Under the pieces are notes generated by a model. The model did no database searches. It saw nothing but the letters and a program-made list of their open reading frames with translations, and was not told the origin of the DNA. From contig JASANH010000209.1 in NCBI GenBank assembly GCA_030248295.1, forward strand, positions 186,001-250,000: a stretch of DNA of 64,000 bases, read 5' to 3'. The position numbers were made by a program, and so were the translations under genes. The DNA is from Mesodorylaimus sp. YZB2_4 (Eukaryota > Nematoda > Enoplea > Dorylaimida > Dorylaimidae). Shown here in pieces: positions 40,137 through 50,460 of the stretch (position 1 is the stretch's first letter; every line of letters begins with the position of its first letter).

Positions 40137-41450
40137 CAAGAGTTGGTGATTTTACTTCGAGAAAAAACAGCGCTCATCACAGATGGCGATAACCTCCTAC
40201 CCACCCTCTCATCGTCTCCCCATTCTTGCCTTAGCCGCGCGATTTCTTTAGCTGACAACCAGGTTTCGCCGATTTCGTCGGTTTTTTCGACTCCGCATCG
40301 GCTTTGGTCGATTTGGGACCTGGGCCCGGTTCCTGAATCGCGATTAACTTTAACCGGGCAGTCAAGATTAGCTGGCTGGTTAAGTGCCTTAACCGGGCAG
40401 TTCACTGACTGGGCAGTTAAGCCAGATTTAACTGGCGTTCCTGAAATTTAGTTAACCAGGCGGTTAACTAACTGGCCCGCTAAATCACTAACTGTGCCTA
40501 GCCAACTCATATTTCTGTACTATAAGACTGCCTCAGTTTCAATTTTTTTTGAGAATTGTATCAGAAGGCAATCTGTTTGAAATCTGATTATTTTGACTGT
40601 GCAAAAAAGTCAAAAAAAGAGTGACTCATACTAATCCTAAAATTATGGATGACGGAAATCAACATTACAAAGCGCTATCAAACCGCCTCGAGTGCCCTCA
40701 TGATCGCTAATACCCCAATCAAACAATGATTGAGTGGTTGCTTGCGATTGAAGTACATGTGTCTTTGATCACCCTGCCCATGACCATGATGTATCATGAT
40801 GCCAAAATCTTTATGCGAGCAATCTATGGCGCCAATAACGCGCGGAACATTCCAAATATCAAAGAATCTTTTTGTAATATGCCTTTTTTTCTTTTGACAA
40901 CTTGACAAACTTATTCAGCATACGACATATAGCTAGCGAAACAGCATGAACCACTTGGCTAACCCTCTATTTTGACACTGCCATAAAAAATGTCCCCAAT
41001 CACTTTAAAGACAGGGCTTCTGTAAGGGTCGAGCTATCCTAATCCCAAACAAGGGACGATCAGCATGTGCGGAAGCAAAATCATGATGGTTTTTACATTA
41101 AAAGCTGCGCCGCAGTGCAAAAGATGGGATAATCGGCTAGTTAATCTACCTCCCGAGGTAGATTAGATTTGGGCGGTCAAGTCGCGCGGTTAAAGTTTCC
41201 AGTTAATTTTAACTGCGACTCAGGAACGCCAGTTATAGCTGACTGCCCAGTGATGCTAGATTTAACTGCCCAGTTGAAGTTAATCGCGATTCAGGAACCG
41301 GGCCCTGGGGTCCCGCGACTGCATATCCATGCTGTCACGAATCGACAGGTCAGCCGTCATGCTAGTATCAGCACCTTTTCCGACAGTTTCTGCACTAATT
41401 GAGCCTCCATTACCATCGATCCTCTTCGAAGCCCCAGCAGATCTGACAGA
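40137..41450 (-). pseudogene. Duplicated 3' fragment of the VWA-protein gene, split by a transposon
   Basis: Segments 40100-40320 and 41308-41450 match, in order, the 3' flank and C-terminal coding end of the intact gene at 41825-43294 (41729-42070). Shared text includes TTGGTGATTTTACTTCGAG, the stop region GCCGCGC, GCTTTGGTCGATTTGG, and, past the insertion, CAGGTCAGCC and GGATCCTCTTCGAAG variants. Only the last 80 or so codons are represented and they carry many substitutions and indels. The fragment ends abruptly near 41450, where sequence copied from BAG6 exon 1 begins. It is a dead partial duplicate. Confidence 0.85.
40323..41304 (-). mobile_element. PIF/Harbinger-type DNA transposon, internally deleted
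   Basis: Terminal inverted repeats start GGCCCGGTTCCTGAATCGCG at both ends and extend about 40 bases. The flanks carry the 3-bp duplication CTG (40320-40322, 41305-41307), in line with Harbinger's three-base target duplications, though the usual target is TWA. On the minus strand at 40678-40908 a 76-codon frame holds a piece of the DDE nuclease: NVPRVIGAIDCSH with the first catalytic Asp, then YFNRKQPLNHC. The other catalytic residues and the Myb-like partner protein are missing, so the copy is non-autonomous. It landed inside the duplicated VWA gene fragment, so it is younger than that duplication. Confidence 0.8.
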
Positions 41451-41454
41451 AATC

Positions 41455-41640
41455 TGACTCCGTTAAAGTTTTTACCGTAACTAAGATTTCGTCTGGATTT
41501 ATATGAGTTGACGAAAATAATCTATACTTTCTCTCCTTTTCGACGATTTCGTTTCGAGATTTGGGCTACTGTGGCACGGCTAAACAGAGTAAACGTACAC
41601 TAAAACTAGGAAAATTGAGTTTCAGGTTCCAACTCATTTA
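41455..41640 (-). pseudogene. Duplicated first exon and promoter of BAG6
   Basis: CTGACTCCGTTAAAGTTTTT at 41455 matches the BAG6 first exon at 39847, and the match continues through the upstream flank (ATAATCTATACTT, TGTGGCACGGCTAA, GAGTTTCAGGTTCCAACTCA) to beyond 41640. The ATG of the real exon is removed here by a 5-base deletion, and the exon is cut off before its splice donor. The fragment therefore cannot encode BAG6, but it carries the BAG6 promoter-proximal DNA next to the 3' end of the VWA gene. Confidence 0.8.
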
Positions 41641-41824
41641 TGGTTCTAAACCTATGGTTATAAAAAATTCTTGTCAGAAATATCAAAGAATGAGCATATG
41701 TATGTCACGTAAGAATCGACACTTGCGGATCCAACTAACGCACACAGCACACCAGAGTTGGTGATTTTACTTCGAGAAAAAACAGCGCTCATTACAGATG
41801 GCGATCATCCCCCTTATTCTTGCA

Positions 41825-43294
41825 CTAGCCGCGCAATTTCTTCGATCGACTGCCATCTTTTACCGATTTCGTAAGTTTCTTCGATTTAGCATTGGCTTTG
41901 GTCGATTTGGCACCTGGTTTCATGGACTTGCTGTTGGGCTTCTTCGACTGCATAGCCGTGCTGCCACCGATTGTCAGGTCAGCCATCACGCTCGTTTCAG
42001 CACCTTTCTTGACATTCCGCGCAGTGATTGCGCCTTCAGCACCATGGATCCTCTTCGAAGCTGCGGCAGATTTTTTCTTGATCATTTCCTCCTGTTTCTT
42101 GGCCGCCGATCTCTTTTTCATGACTACGATCGCAGCGGCGACGATCATGACGATCACGATGAGAGCGACCACGCCGATGATCGCCCCGATCAGCGTCCAG
42201 TCCATCTCCTTCTCTCCGTCTGTGGCCTTTTGCTCCAAGTTCTCCCCGGCTGTGGTCATCTTCGAAGGCATGCTCGTCGCTGGAGCAATGGTTGTCATCG
42301 TCGTTGCTGCCTTGGCTGGAGTAGTCAGCGTTGTTGGACATGGGTGGCACTCGATGTTGTGCAGGCAGTTCTCCATTCCTGGCGGTGGCGGGCTCACAGG
42401 TTTCCTCTCCATCCTCCTGCAGATTCCAGTGCAGTTGGGGTTCCGGTCCCAGGGCCACTGGCGATCGCATTCCTGTTCGCACTTTTCATCCTTGCACGCA
42501 AGAGCGTCGCTCAGAGGCACAGTCTGGCATTTGGTGTTGCCATCGCCGAAATAGTCAGGTTGAGTCGATTTCAGGCGCAGACTGGGCTCACACTTCTTTG
42601 CCCCTTTTTCCAGGAAACGGCAGCCCGTACACAGATCTTGCCAGATGAGATCCTTGAACTTCCAGGCTTCTTCGACGGCGTCCTTGAAAAATTCGTCGTC
42701 CCCCACAGGTTTGTGCCTCTTTGGGGCGTAGATTTCAGCGTATTTTCTGGCTTCCAGGGTCGCACCAGTGCTGTGCATGATATAGTGGAAAACGCCATTC
42801 TGACGCAGAGCTTCGACTGCTTCTTTCAAGTTCATCCAAGTGTCTGAAATACGTTTGATGTAGAGAAATATCAACTTGGCTCGGTCTTGGTTGTCAAAGT
42901 CGAACATGTATTCCCGAATGTGATGAAGGGCGAGATCAATGTTGTGCCATTGGTGATAGCTCCACTGTGGGAAGCGGTTGATGAAGGCCTGGTACTGAGT
43001 GACATCGCCAGAAAGATTGAACCACACATCGACCGGATCCGATGACTTCTCACGTGAAGCGCTGATGATGGCCACCCTGACTTTCTGCTCGCCCATGTCG
43101 ATGTAATCTGGCACTTTGGAAAGCGAAGTCTTCAGATCAGCAATATCGTCAGTACCTATGAATCTAAAAACGAAGGCGATGTCGATTTTGCCAGTGAGTT
43201 TGTCGATTTTTGAACCGAGGCCGAGCGAGATCACAGCGAGGACCAGCAACGAAGCAGTCAGTTGGGACGAAGCATTGGAACTTGATCGGGCCAT
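41825..43294 (-). CDS. Secreted/type I membrane protein with MIDAS-less VWA-like domain (paralogue A)
   Basis: A single-exon gene of 489 aa. Start at 43294 is chosen because a signal peptide (about 1-28, LTASLLVLAVISLGLG) follows directly and the paralogue starts at the same place; the open frame runs further 5' into conserved noncoding flank. Residues about 36-190 have a von Willebrand A fold pattern (KIDIAFVF strand, KVRVAIISA, helix DLALHHIREYMFDF, AKLIFLYI), but the DxSxS metal-binding loop is replaced by RFIGTDD. Residues 221-319 hold about 14 cysteines in two to three small disulfide modules. A Thr-rich stalk (320-365), a transmembrane helix WTLIGAIIGVVALIVIV (366-392) and a Lys/Ser-rich cytosolic tail of about 97 residues follow. 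Function unknown; cell-surface adhesion or recognition is an inference. The paralogue lies in opposite orientation at 50461-51825. Confidence 0.8.
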   Translation of the reverse strand: MARSSSNASSQLTASLLVLAVISLGLGSKIDKLTGKIDIAFVFRFIGTDDIADLKTSLSKVPDYIDMGEQKVRVAIISASREKSSDPVDVWFNLSGDVTQYQAFINRFPQWSYHQWHNIDLALHHIREYMFDFDNQDRAKLIFLYIKRISDTWMNLKEAVEALRQNGVFHYIMHSTGATLEARKYAEIYAPKRHKPVGDDEFFKDAVEEAWKFKDLIWQDLCTGCRFLEKGAKKCEPSLRLKSTQPDYFGDGNTKCQTVPLSDALACKDEKCEQECDRQWPWDRNPNCTGICRRMERKPVSPPPPGMENCLHNIECHPCPTTLTTPAKAATTMTTIAPATSMPSKMTTAGENLEQKATDGEKEMDWTLIGAIIGVVALIVIVMIVAAAIVVMKKRSAAKKQEEMIKKKSAAASKRIHGAEGAITARNVKKGAETSVMADLTIGGSTAMQSKKPNSKSMKPGAKSTKANAKSKKLTKSVKDGSRSKKLRG

Positions 43295-43435
43295 TTTGAT
43301 TTTTTGGTTTATTCGAACTCTGACGAATTTGAAGACAGAGGCGCGAAACTCACAGCAAGAGTTGACAGAGTGAGAAGACAACCGCACGCGGGGATGACAG
43401 ATTCCGAATAAGTGGCTTGCTATCAGCGTGAAATG
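43295..43435 (-). promoter_or_regulatory. Conserved 5' block of VWA gene A
   Basis: Reading on the minus strand, this 140 bp resembles 50314-50460 upstream of the paralogue: CACGCTGATA, TTATTC..AATCTGTCATCC, then CGTGCGG and TTC(A/G)A(A/G)TTC just before the ATG. Similarity outside the coding sequence shows that the duplication included the promoter or 5' UTR, or that this block is functionally constrained. Confidence 0.6.
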
Positions 43436-43525
43436 GTTTCTAACTTTGCACTGCCCGTACTCTTCACATTTTTCTGGTTGTGTGCGAACTGCTCCGCCGA
43501 TGCAAATTACAAAACCAGGCTGCAT

Positions 43526-46500
43526 GACGCGAACGCACTCGAACAGAAGCCGGTTTTTCTGAATGCATGGTAGCAGCAGGATTGATCATGAAGAAGGGTC
43601 GAACCAAAAAGTGCTCTGCAAACCCGATGTTCACACGGACTTGAAAAATTGAAAATCAAGCTATTTTAAGGCTCCTAATAAAGCCGAAATTCAAAAATTT
43701 TGGCGGGAAAAAGCAAACAGTTAAGAGTTTTCTAGTCACACGCAGATTCAGACACTTTTTAACAATCCGTGCATTAGATTTTATTTGATTTCTTCCTGTA
43801 AGTTCTAACAATCTGCAGCGCCCATAAAATAACCAGCAATGCGGACGATGCACGACTCTACCTTCTGGTAACTGTTCAAAGTTTGGATTGATTATACAGT
43901 TCACTGGAAAGGACGACGCTGGGCGCGCGGAGCATATTTCAAATCTGTACCCTGCTAGACAGACACGCGTCAAACCCAGCGGCGGCGTTCGTTTGTGACT
44001 GCATCGAAAGCGTGTGCGCGGCTGCAGAGCACTGGATTGTGTGGGGAAGTGGGGCAGGCACGCTGAACAGAAACAACTTTTAATCAGCTTTTCTGGCTAT
44101 GCAGTCGGGGAAATATCAAACTAATTAGCCTAGGATGCGAAAGAAAGTGATGAGACATTTAAGGAACTAGGGAGGGAGTACGTTAGAATACCGCAATATC
44201 CGCTACAAATAAAACCCTTTTCACCTACCTGGAATTATTTACTGTGTGCATCCAATTCATGTGTGCGAATGCTTAGGGATCAATAGTACAGAGCACGCTT
44301 CGTGACTCTCCCTGGGAAAAGATTTCCCTGTAACTGATTAAGTATGCATGGCTTATAGGTCACTTTTTTGGCGTCCGAGAAGGCATGCATCATCGAAGTA
44401 TGTAATACAACTGCTGAACAAAGCATTTCTATCTTTCAAATGGACTCTCAGGCTTACGAGTCCAGGCTCAAGAAAAACAAAAATAAATCAACAGAGCTTT
44501 TCAGACAGCCAAGGTTAGAGTCAAGTATTTGCGCGACTTGTATAGCGACCCCGCACACGATTTCGTTGTGGTCGCAAACATTCGCTGCCCCTGGCGTTGA
44601 CGCATGTCTGCCTAGCAGGGTCCAGATTCGAAATTCGAAATATGCTCGAACGCACAGATGACTCCAATGGATGATCGCGCGCACACACATGCGAAAATGT
44701 CATAAGTGTGTACCATTCAGTAAACGCGGGAACTCAAAAGTTGAATAAGCAAGCAAAAATTATGACAACGCAAATCTAAGGCTTTTTTGGGCAGAAAATC
44801 AATAAATTTTAGGCTTTCATCAGGCTTTAATGAGGCTTTTCAGGCTTGGGACTGAAAAGCATGCTTTTTTCAGGCTTTTCAGGCTTCCGTGGGAGCTCTG
44901 TAAGGTGGCATGCTATCATCGATGCCTTTGAGCGGGAGACTGGAGGGTCAGAGGCGATGTCGATCATCATTTCGCCCCCTTTCTGTCCACCTGTCCATCC
45001 ACGCACTTTTAAAATACCTTAACTTTGCTTTTTTTCTGGTCACAGGCGATAATCAGCTAATAGGCACTTATTCATGGAGGTGCTCTCCTTGTCTGCAGTA
45101 GTGTATGTTGAACAGACGCTGGTTCAACGAAGTCAAGTTCGATTGATGGTAAGCTTGCAGTCATTGGTGACCATATTCGCTGATTGCTGATGATGAGCAT
45201 CTGTCAATGTCCGAGCCACCATTCTGTACTTGTCAGAGAAGTTATGCCAGTCTGCCAGAAACGTGAAAGCCCCGCCAGTCGTGGTAAAGCAGCACAGCCC
45301 TGACCCTCTTTGTGTGTTGGCAGTCGAGGCTCCACCAAAGATTGATCGACAGCCTGGCTGGAGACAATTTTGGAAAGTCTTTCCGAGCACCGTGCCAATC
45401 GACTCTACAAAATCACTTGTAATCGCGATACATTGATCAAAGACTGTCATGAGTCATCGTGGCCGGTGTATTCATCGGCCGCCAAATGTCCCTCCCTGAA
45501 TGCACTGAAAATAATTCCAGCTTTAGTAATGCAGAAAGCTAACTATATTTTGGAGGGCTGCTGTCAGGTGCTATGCTGCCCACCACACCTTTCATGACAT
45601 CGGCTTGGTGCTTGGTGCTTGTAAGGGTGTGTCAGGGTAGGGGAGAGAAGAACGTGGGGAATACATGCTAGCTTATGCGTACTTGGATCAGGCTAAAGTC
45701 AGGGTTCTCACCAGCTTGATAGGATGAATTCATAGGAGGTTTTATAGGACATAGACCAGAAATCATGCAGATTTAAAGGAGATTTTGAACATGTTTTTTC
45801 CAAACTCATCGCAAAAGTAACATTTCACTCCTAAAGTTTTCCTCTGCGAGCCACATATCATTCTAACACAGAATCTACGCTATGGAAAAGGAATAACTGG
45901 GCCTCACATACGTATTGTATATCCTACTATCCCTTCAAGCCCACTGCGCGAAAGAGCTCGTTTCTTCGCCTGGTCGAAATTTGACCCCTCCCGCGTCCCC
46001 TCCCCGTCGTCTAGGCATCGAGATTCTGTATAAATCATAAGGGAAAGCGCACAAGGCTGGAAGGACCGTCTGTTAACTAATTACAATCATAATTACGTCG
46101 CATTAAATGAATAACTGCTTAACCCGCCCCACCCAAGGATGATACGATTCAAAACTTACGAAAGACAGTCCCTCCAACCTAGTGGCTATAGCAGTAACAG
46201 GTTGTAGAAGCTACTGTAGATGTGATATGGCAAAAGATATAAAGATGGATATGATTTCGATATCAATATATCAATAAAATATGGATATGGATACGAGATG
46301 TACAAATATATCTTCGAAAAGATATCGATAAATATCGATTTTAGATATCGATGAGGCAATATGACCCTGGCCTGGTAATAAACCCCAGAAATCTTGGGTT
46401 ATTAGCCAACTCTAAATCAAGACTGATCGTGGGTTAGTGTGTGCCTGACGCTGCAAGATACCAATTTTAAAGTGGAAATCTTGTTGTGCCTGTATTCCTG

Positions 46501-46975
46501 CATACAGCCTCATGCTGACACCAACTGACAATCAAAAGCGCCTGACTTAAACTGCAGTTAAGCATTCATGCTGTACAATAATACAAATAGCATCCAGATG
46601 ACCAAATCAGCTTGCGGTTAATACAAAGTAAGGGTACAGGACAAGCCGTAATGACCAAACTTAACATAAAAGACATGGCCTGGCTGAGAAACGGCGCGTT
46701 TGAAACAAGATTAACACTTTTTGAAAATGTTTCAAGAACAGTGGAATTAGTGGTTGTAGAAGTCGAAGAGGATTAGTGGGAAGAAAGAGAAAATAGTTGC
46801 GAAACACGATAAAGGAGTGATTTTTTGGTATTTTTAGCTACAGTAAACGCAAGTGCTGGACCTCTGCCCCAAAAGTGACCAGAGGCAAGATACAGTTCGT
46901 AGCCTTTATGCGGAGGGCACCAATAATATGTATAAAACGAGCTAGCTTGTGCGCAGGAGATAGTTTCACAAAAAG
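43526..46975. other. Spacer between the VWA paralogues, no gene recognised
   Basis: No exon is supported. At 44780-44890 there is a cluster of AGGCTTT(T)CAGGCTT units, a small decayed minisatellite. At about 46215-46350 the text is dominated by GATATGGATA/ATATCGAT words. These look like transposon-derived or simple-repeat debris. Confidence 0.4.
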
Positions 46976-47144
46976 ATGTCATGTCATGTCATATTTTATC
47001 CATAGCCAAGCACTGTACAGCGCACTCGAGGCCCAAGGAACACATAATTTACAATCATTTTTTACCGCGGCGGGAGTCGAACCCTCCCCTCTAAGTGCGC
47101 GCCCAGCGTGAGAGGCAGCCGCCTGATCACTAGGTCACAACCCT
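46976..47144 (-). mobile_element. tRNA-derived SINE, copy 2
   Basis: On the minus strand it begins AGGGTTGTGACCTAGTGATC, carries the GGGTTCGACTCCC B-box, and shares the body and ATGAC-repeat tail with copy 1 (23034-23202). It sits immediately downstream of the splice donor of the candidate exon at 47156-47297. Confidence 0.8.
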
Positions 47145-47155
47145 ATAGCACTTAC

Positions 47156-47297
47156 TGGTTGTATCGACCAGGGCATTGCCAGTTTTCACGACGTGGCGCA
47201 CGATATAATCACAAAATCGAAGATCGGTCGTAGTCAACGCGACCACCCTCTTTAATTCGGGATCCACAATTTCAATATGCGGACCTGTCTCGTCGAT
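47156..47297 (-). CDS. Candidate orphan internal exon, 47 codons
   Basis: The minus strand has an acceptor TTTTTGCAG, an open 142-base segment starting IDETGPHIEIVDPELKRVV and ending VVKTGNALVDTT, and a strong donor GTAAGTGC. Codon use is like that of the confident genes (GTC, GAT, ACG, CGC) and the peptide is well mixed, unlike the noncoding frames nearby. I do not recognise the domain. No partner exons were found on either side, so it may be a fragment copied from another gene, or part of a gene whose other exons I missed. Length 142 leaves phase 1 at the donor. Confidence 0.35.
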
Positions 47298-47338
47298 CTG
47301 CAAAAACCGAACCACCAATCTCATCTAGATTGATACTC

Positions 47339-47600
47339 GATCACCAGAATAATAGATTTATGATCGATCATATATACTGATGTATGTGAGCTATGATCGA
47401 TCGTATCCATCATAGATCTGGTCGATCACTACATCGTATTAGATATATGATCGGTCACATCACTATATCTGATAAGATAAATGATCAATCAGTAACATCA
47501 CCAATGCAATCATATCGATCTGATCAGATATATACAAATAGATCTCATGTCTACAATCGATATATAGACCTGGTACCGATTTGAGTACGACCCCATTGCG
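47339..47600. repeat. AT-rich GATC/ATAT low-complexity region
   Basis: Dense words such as GATCGATCATATATAC, GATCGATC and GATAAGATAAATGATC recur over about 250 bp. It is loosely palindromic and has no coding potential. A similar GATCAATCAATC-rich stretch lies at 54750-54960. Confidence 0.6.
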
Positions 47601-47689
47601 ATTTGTGCGAGTCGTAGGACATCCTTACAAGTAAAGTCCACGCTTACATTTAATTGCAATAGCATCATTTCGTTATTGGGTTTTTTGAA

Positions 47690-47830
47690 AATTTTTTGTC
47701 GCCGCTTTGATAGGAGCTTATATGAGCAAAAAATCAGTCAGTCGTGTGACGCCAACCCTACTAGGGGGTCTTGACGTCCGCCACGGATGGCCCCACAGCC
47801 ATAAAAACCCATATTTTTAAAAAAAATTGA
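47690..47830 (+). repeat. Dispersed repeat family R1, copy 1
   Basis: The text GTCGCCGCTTTGATAGGAGC, CAGTCAGTCGTGT, GGGGGTCTTGACGTCC and CCACGGATGG recurs in order at 53608-53720. Copies are about 80 percent alike by eye. The downstream part of the family (ending near AATATCCATA) is also seen at 50035-50125. No coding capacity. Confidence 0.6.
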
Positions 47831-48589
47831 CTAAAACCTCTAAAAAACCGACTTTTGTTAAGTGAAATATATAATCGATATGACGCACATTTTTGTGAAA
47901 CCATTCTGCTATCATTCTTTACTAAGCGACCTGACGGAAAGCAATCTTGTTAGCACAGAGGCCTTAAAAGTTTTTCTCCAGAGAGAAGTTGTGAGGATAA
48001 TGGAAGAGACGCCCCCCGGCCTCCCCAGGGCACTGGGTAGCACATTTTGACACTGCAAATAACTCTCAAAGTTGACCTTACGATGAACACATTTTTGAGC
48101 GGTAGCGTGAGTCGTTATCCCCGCTCACGTCTTCATCCGCTGTACCTTCAGAAAGATCTCCAAGGATACCGGAAGCAACTTATCGAGCAAGTGATGAACT
48201 GGCATGAGTTAATCTGACCGCACCTCCAAATTCAGTTTGACTTTGCAAAAACAACCTGAGACCTGAGAAGTAGCCTTTTTTTTAAAATTTTTGTGGGTTG
48301 GGCCCCGTGTCGCCCCAGTTCCCCACGGGACTTGCAACCCGTTTTTCCTATAGCCGGCCAGCAGTCGTGATATGATAAGCGAGGCTGTGAGGAGACCAGC
48401 TGTCACGCAGTCCCTGTTCGTGTCTCCAACAAGCACCTCCACACGAGGGCATCCTATGCCAGCACCAGCATCCTAAGATGATACTGGGCGAGAAGGGAGG
48501 GGCCTTCCCGACTGGTGTTCGGGAACCAGTTTCCTGATTCTCTACTCGTTGGGCCTCCATCACTCGATGGTACCGGGTGAGTCGCCCAG

Positions 48590-48725
48590 AGCCAGGTGTG
48601 CAAGGCCAGCGACGGGCTTACTAAACTGCCGTCCTCAGCCGGAACAGAACTGCGGCCTCCCGGTCAGGGTTGCTGGCCCAAGCAATGCGGGACCAACGCC
48701 TTAACCGACTGACCCACCGCGGCTC
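48590..48725 (-). repeat. tRNA-like SINE remnant
   Basis: On the minus strand GCGGTGGGTCAGTCGGTTAA contains an A-box, and a weak B-box (GCAGTTCTGTTCC) follows at a longer distance. It differs from the three-copy family. Acceptor stem pairing is not apparent, so it is not called as a tRNA gene. Confidence 0.4.
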
Positions 48726-49012
48726 ATCCTGCGAAGTATCCTGCTCACATCTCAACGACCATTCCCCTCTAGAGCTTCAAGTTTCAAATCTTAATGGCCT
48801 CAGCTGAAGGACTATTTTCACAAGGGCACTTGAAATCTTGCAGGGCCTGTTCCTCGAACGAGGAGATGCTGGTCTTCCGTCATCATACTCCCCCCCACCC
48901 CGCGGTGGCTCACCTCAGTCGCCCAACTGGGAGTGGGGTATTCACTGCCCCGCTGGAGGCAAAATTTTTGCAAAATTGGCCTCTCTTGGAATAATTTGTC
49001 ACTAGTATATAA

Positions 49013-49525
49013 GGGGTCACATCAAAATTTGGACTCAAAAATGCTTCCAGTTGGAAGGTCTACTGGAAGTGGCGTCTGGAAGCAAAATGGGGCCATATAG
49101 GTTCCAGTTTTTGATGAGCAACTGGAAGCCCACACTTCAAGTTGGTTCGCGTCCTACTTCCAGTGGGCAGTGGTCAACTGAAAGTAGGGCGCGTGGCGAC
49201 TGGATGTTCCATTTGGTTTGCGTCCATCATTAGTGGACATAGGCTGTGGCACGAGCATGCGGTCGCTTCTGAAAAGCGAGCCAACTGGATGTAGGGCGCG
49301 TGGCAATCGGAAGTGCGAGATTCCATTTGCCACACGCCCTACTTCCAGTTGACCACTGCCCACTGGAAGTAGGACGCGAACCAACTAGAAGTGTGGGCTT
49401 CCAGTTGCTCATCAAAAACTGGAACCTGTACGGGCCCTTTTGCTTCCAGTTGCTACTTCCAGTAGAACTTCCAGCTGGAGGCAAAAACGCTTCAAGTTGA
49501 AAGTCCGAATTTTGACGTGACCCCT
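49013..49525. mobile_element. Fold-back element: two ~230-bp arms, TAA target duplication
   Basis: Nearly the whole 513 bp is an inverted repeat. The ends are GGGGTCACATCAAAATTTGG and, reverse-complemented, GGGGTCACGTCAAAATTCGG. Arm text such as CTGGAAGCCCACACTT, GTCCTACTTCCAGTGGGCAG and GTAGGGCGCGTGGC recurs in reverse on the other side, around a centre near 49250. The flanking TAA at 49010-49012 and 49526-49528 fits a three-base TWA target duplication as in PIF/Harbinger MITEs. RNA from it would form a long hairpin. Short internal CTTCCAGTTG units also recur in direct order within the arms. Confidence 0.8.
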
Positions 49526-50313
49526 AAATAAATTTACAGAATATACCAACTTAAAGGCAAGAAATCACCATCTAAACCCAGCCAAAAACTCAAGCCCACC
49601 CCCTGCCAAAAAGCAAGAGGCTTCTTCATGGATTCTGACCTACTAACTTAAAACTTTCACAATTGAGACCTAGCTGACCTGATCTCTGACTGCGAGCCGA
49701 CAAGAGATCAGATCACATCGATGTCATCTGCTGATAGACGATTTCTCAATTCCGTCACAGTCAGGCTGACATGTCGAATCATGCTAGCCGAGGGCGCTGG
49801 GTACGTTTTTGAAGCGCCAGGATCTGTCGATTCGAGACCAACGAACATCATGTCGCAGTGGCTTCAAAACGGTGTGTCGATCAACCACGTACATTCTGAT
49901 CCCAAGTGGAGCAGTGTTTTTTTAGGTTGGGTTCGAAACGTCAACTCCACAACCAAAAACCACCTTGTCTAAAAGCCCGACCAAATGTCGGATCTGGCCC
50001 TAGGCACCTTTTCGACATTAACTAGGTTCTTTTTTTGCGGTAAAAAACCACTTTTAGACCCTCTAAAACCCCTAAATATCCATAATTTTTTTGATATCTT
50101 GGACGCATAAAGATATAATACAGATTTATTATGGATCTCCATATCAACAGTAATCATGCCAAACTTTGAAGCATGCGCAGCTTGTAAGTTTGGCATGACC
50201 AGCCTACTCATACTCGATAGCATGGCTATACTATCGAGCTCGATAGTGTTGCTATGCTTACAACCCAATGTTTCAAGGGCAGAGAATGGCAATGTAAAGT
50301 CGAGATCTATGGC

Positions 50314-50460
50314 ATCACGCTGATAACGTTAGCCAGCCCCTTATTCCCAATCTGTCATCCCCACGTGCGGCTGTGTCCCTACTCTCTGCCGATTCGCGCT
50401 GCGTCTTTTCAAACCTCTGCCTTCGAGTTCAAAAGAATTCGAAAAGCTCGTAATATCGAA
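50314..50460 (+). promoter_or_regulatory. Conserved 5' block of VWA gene B
   Basis: Starts ATCACGCTGATAACG, includes CTTATTCCCAATCTGTCATC and CACGTGCGG, and ends just before the ATG with AAGAATTCG. It is the counterpart of 43295-43435 upstream of paralogue A. Confidence 0.6.

Noticed and set aside
44368-44661. 97-codon frame suspected as transposase
   Set aside because: No catalytic motif or zinc finger can be seen, and the surrounding DNA is minisatellite-like.
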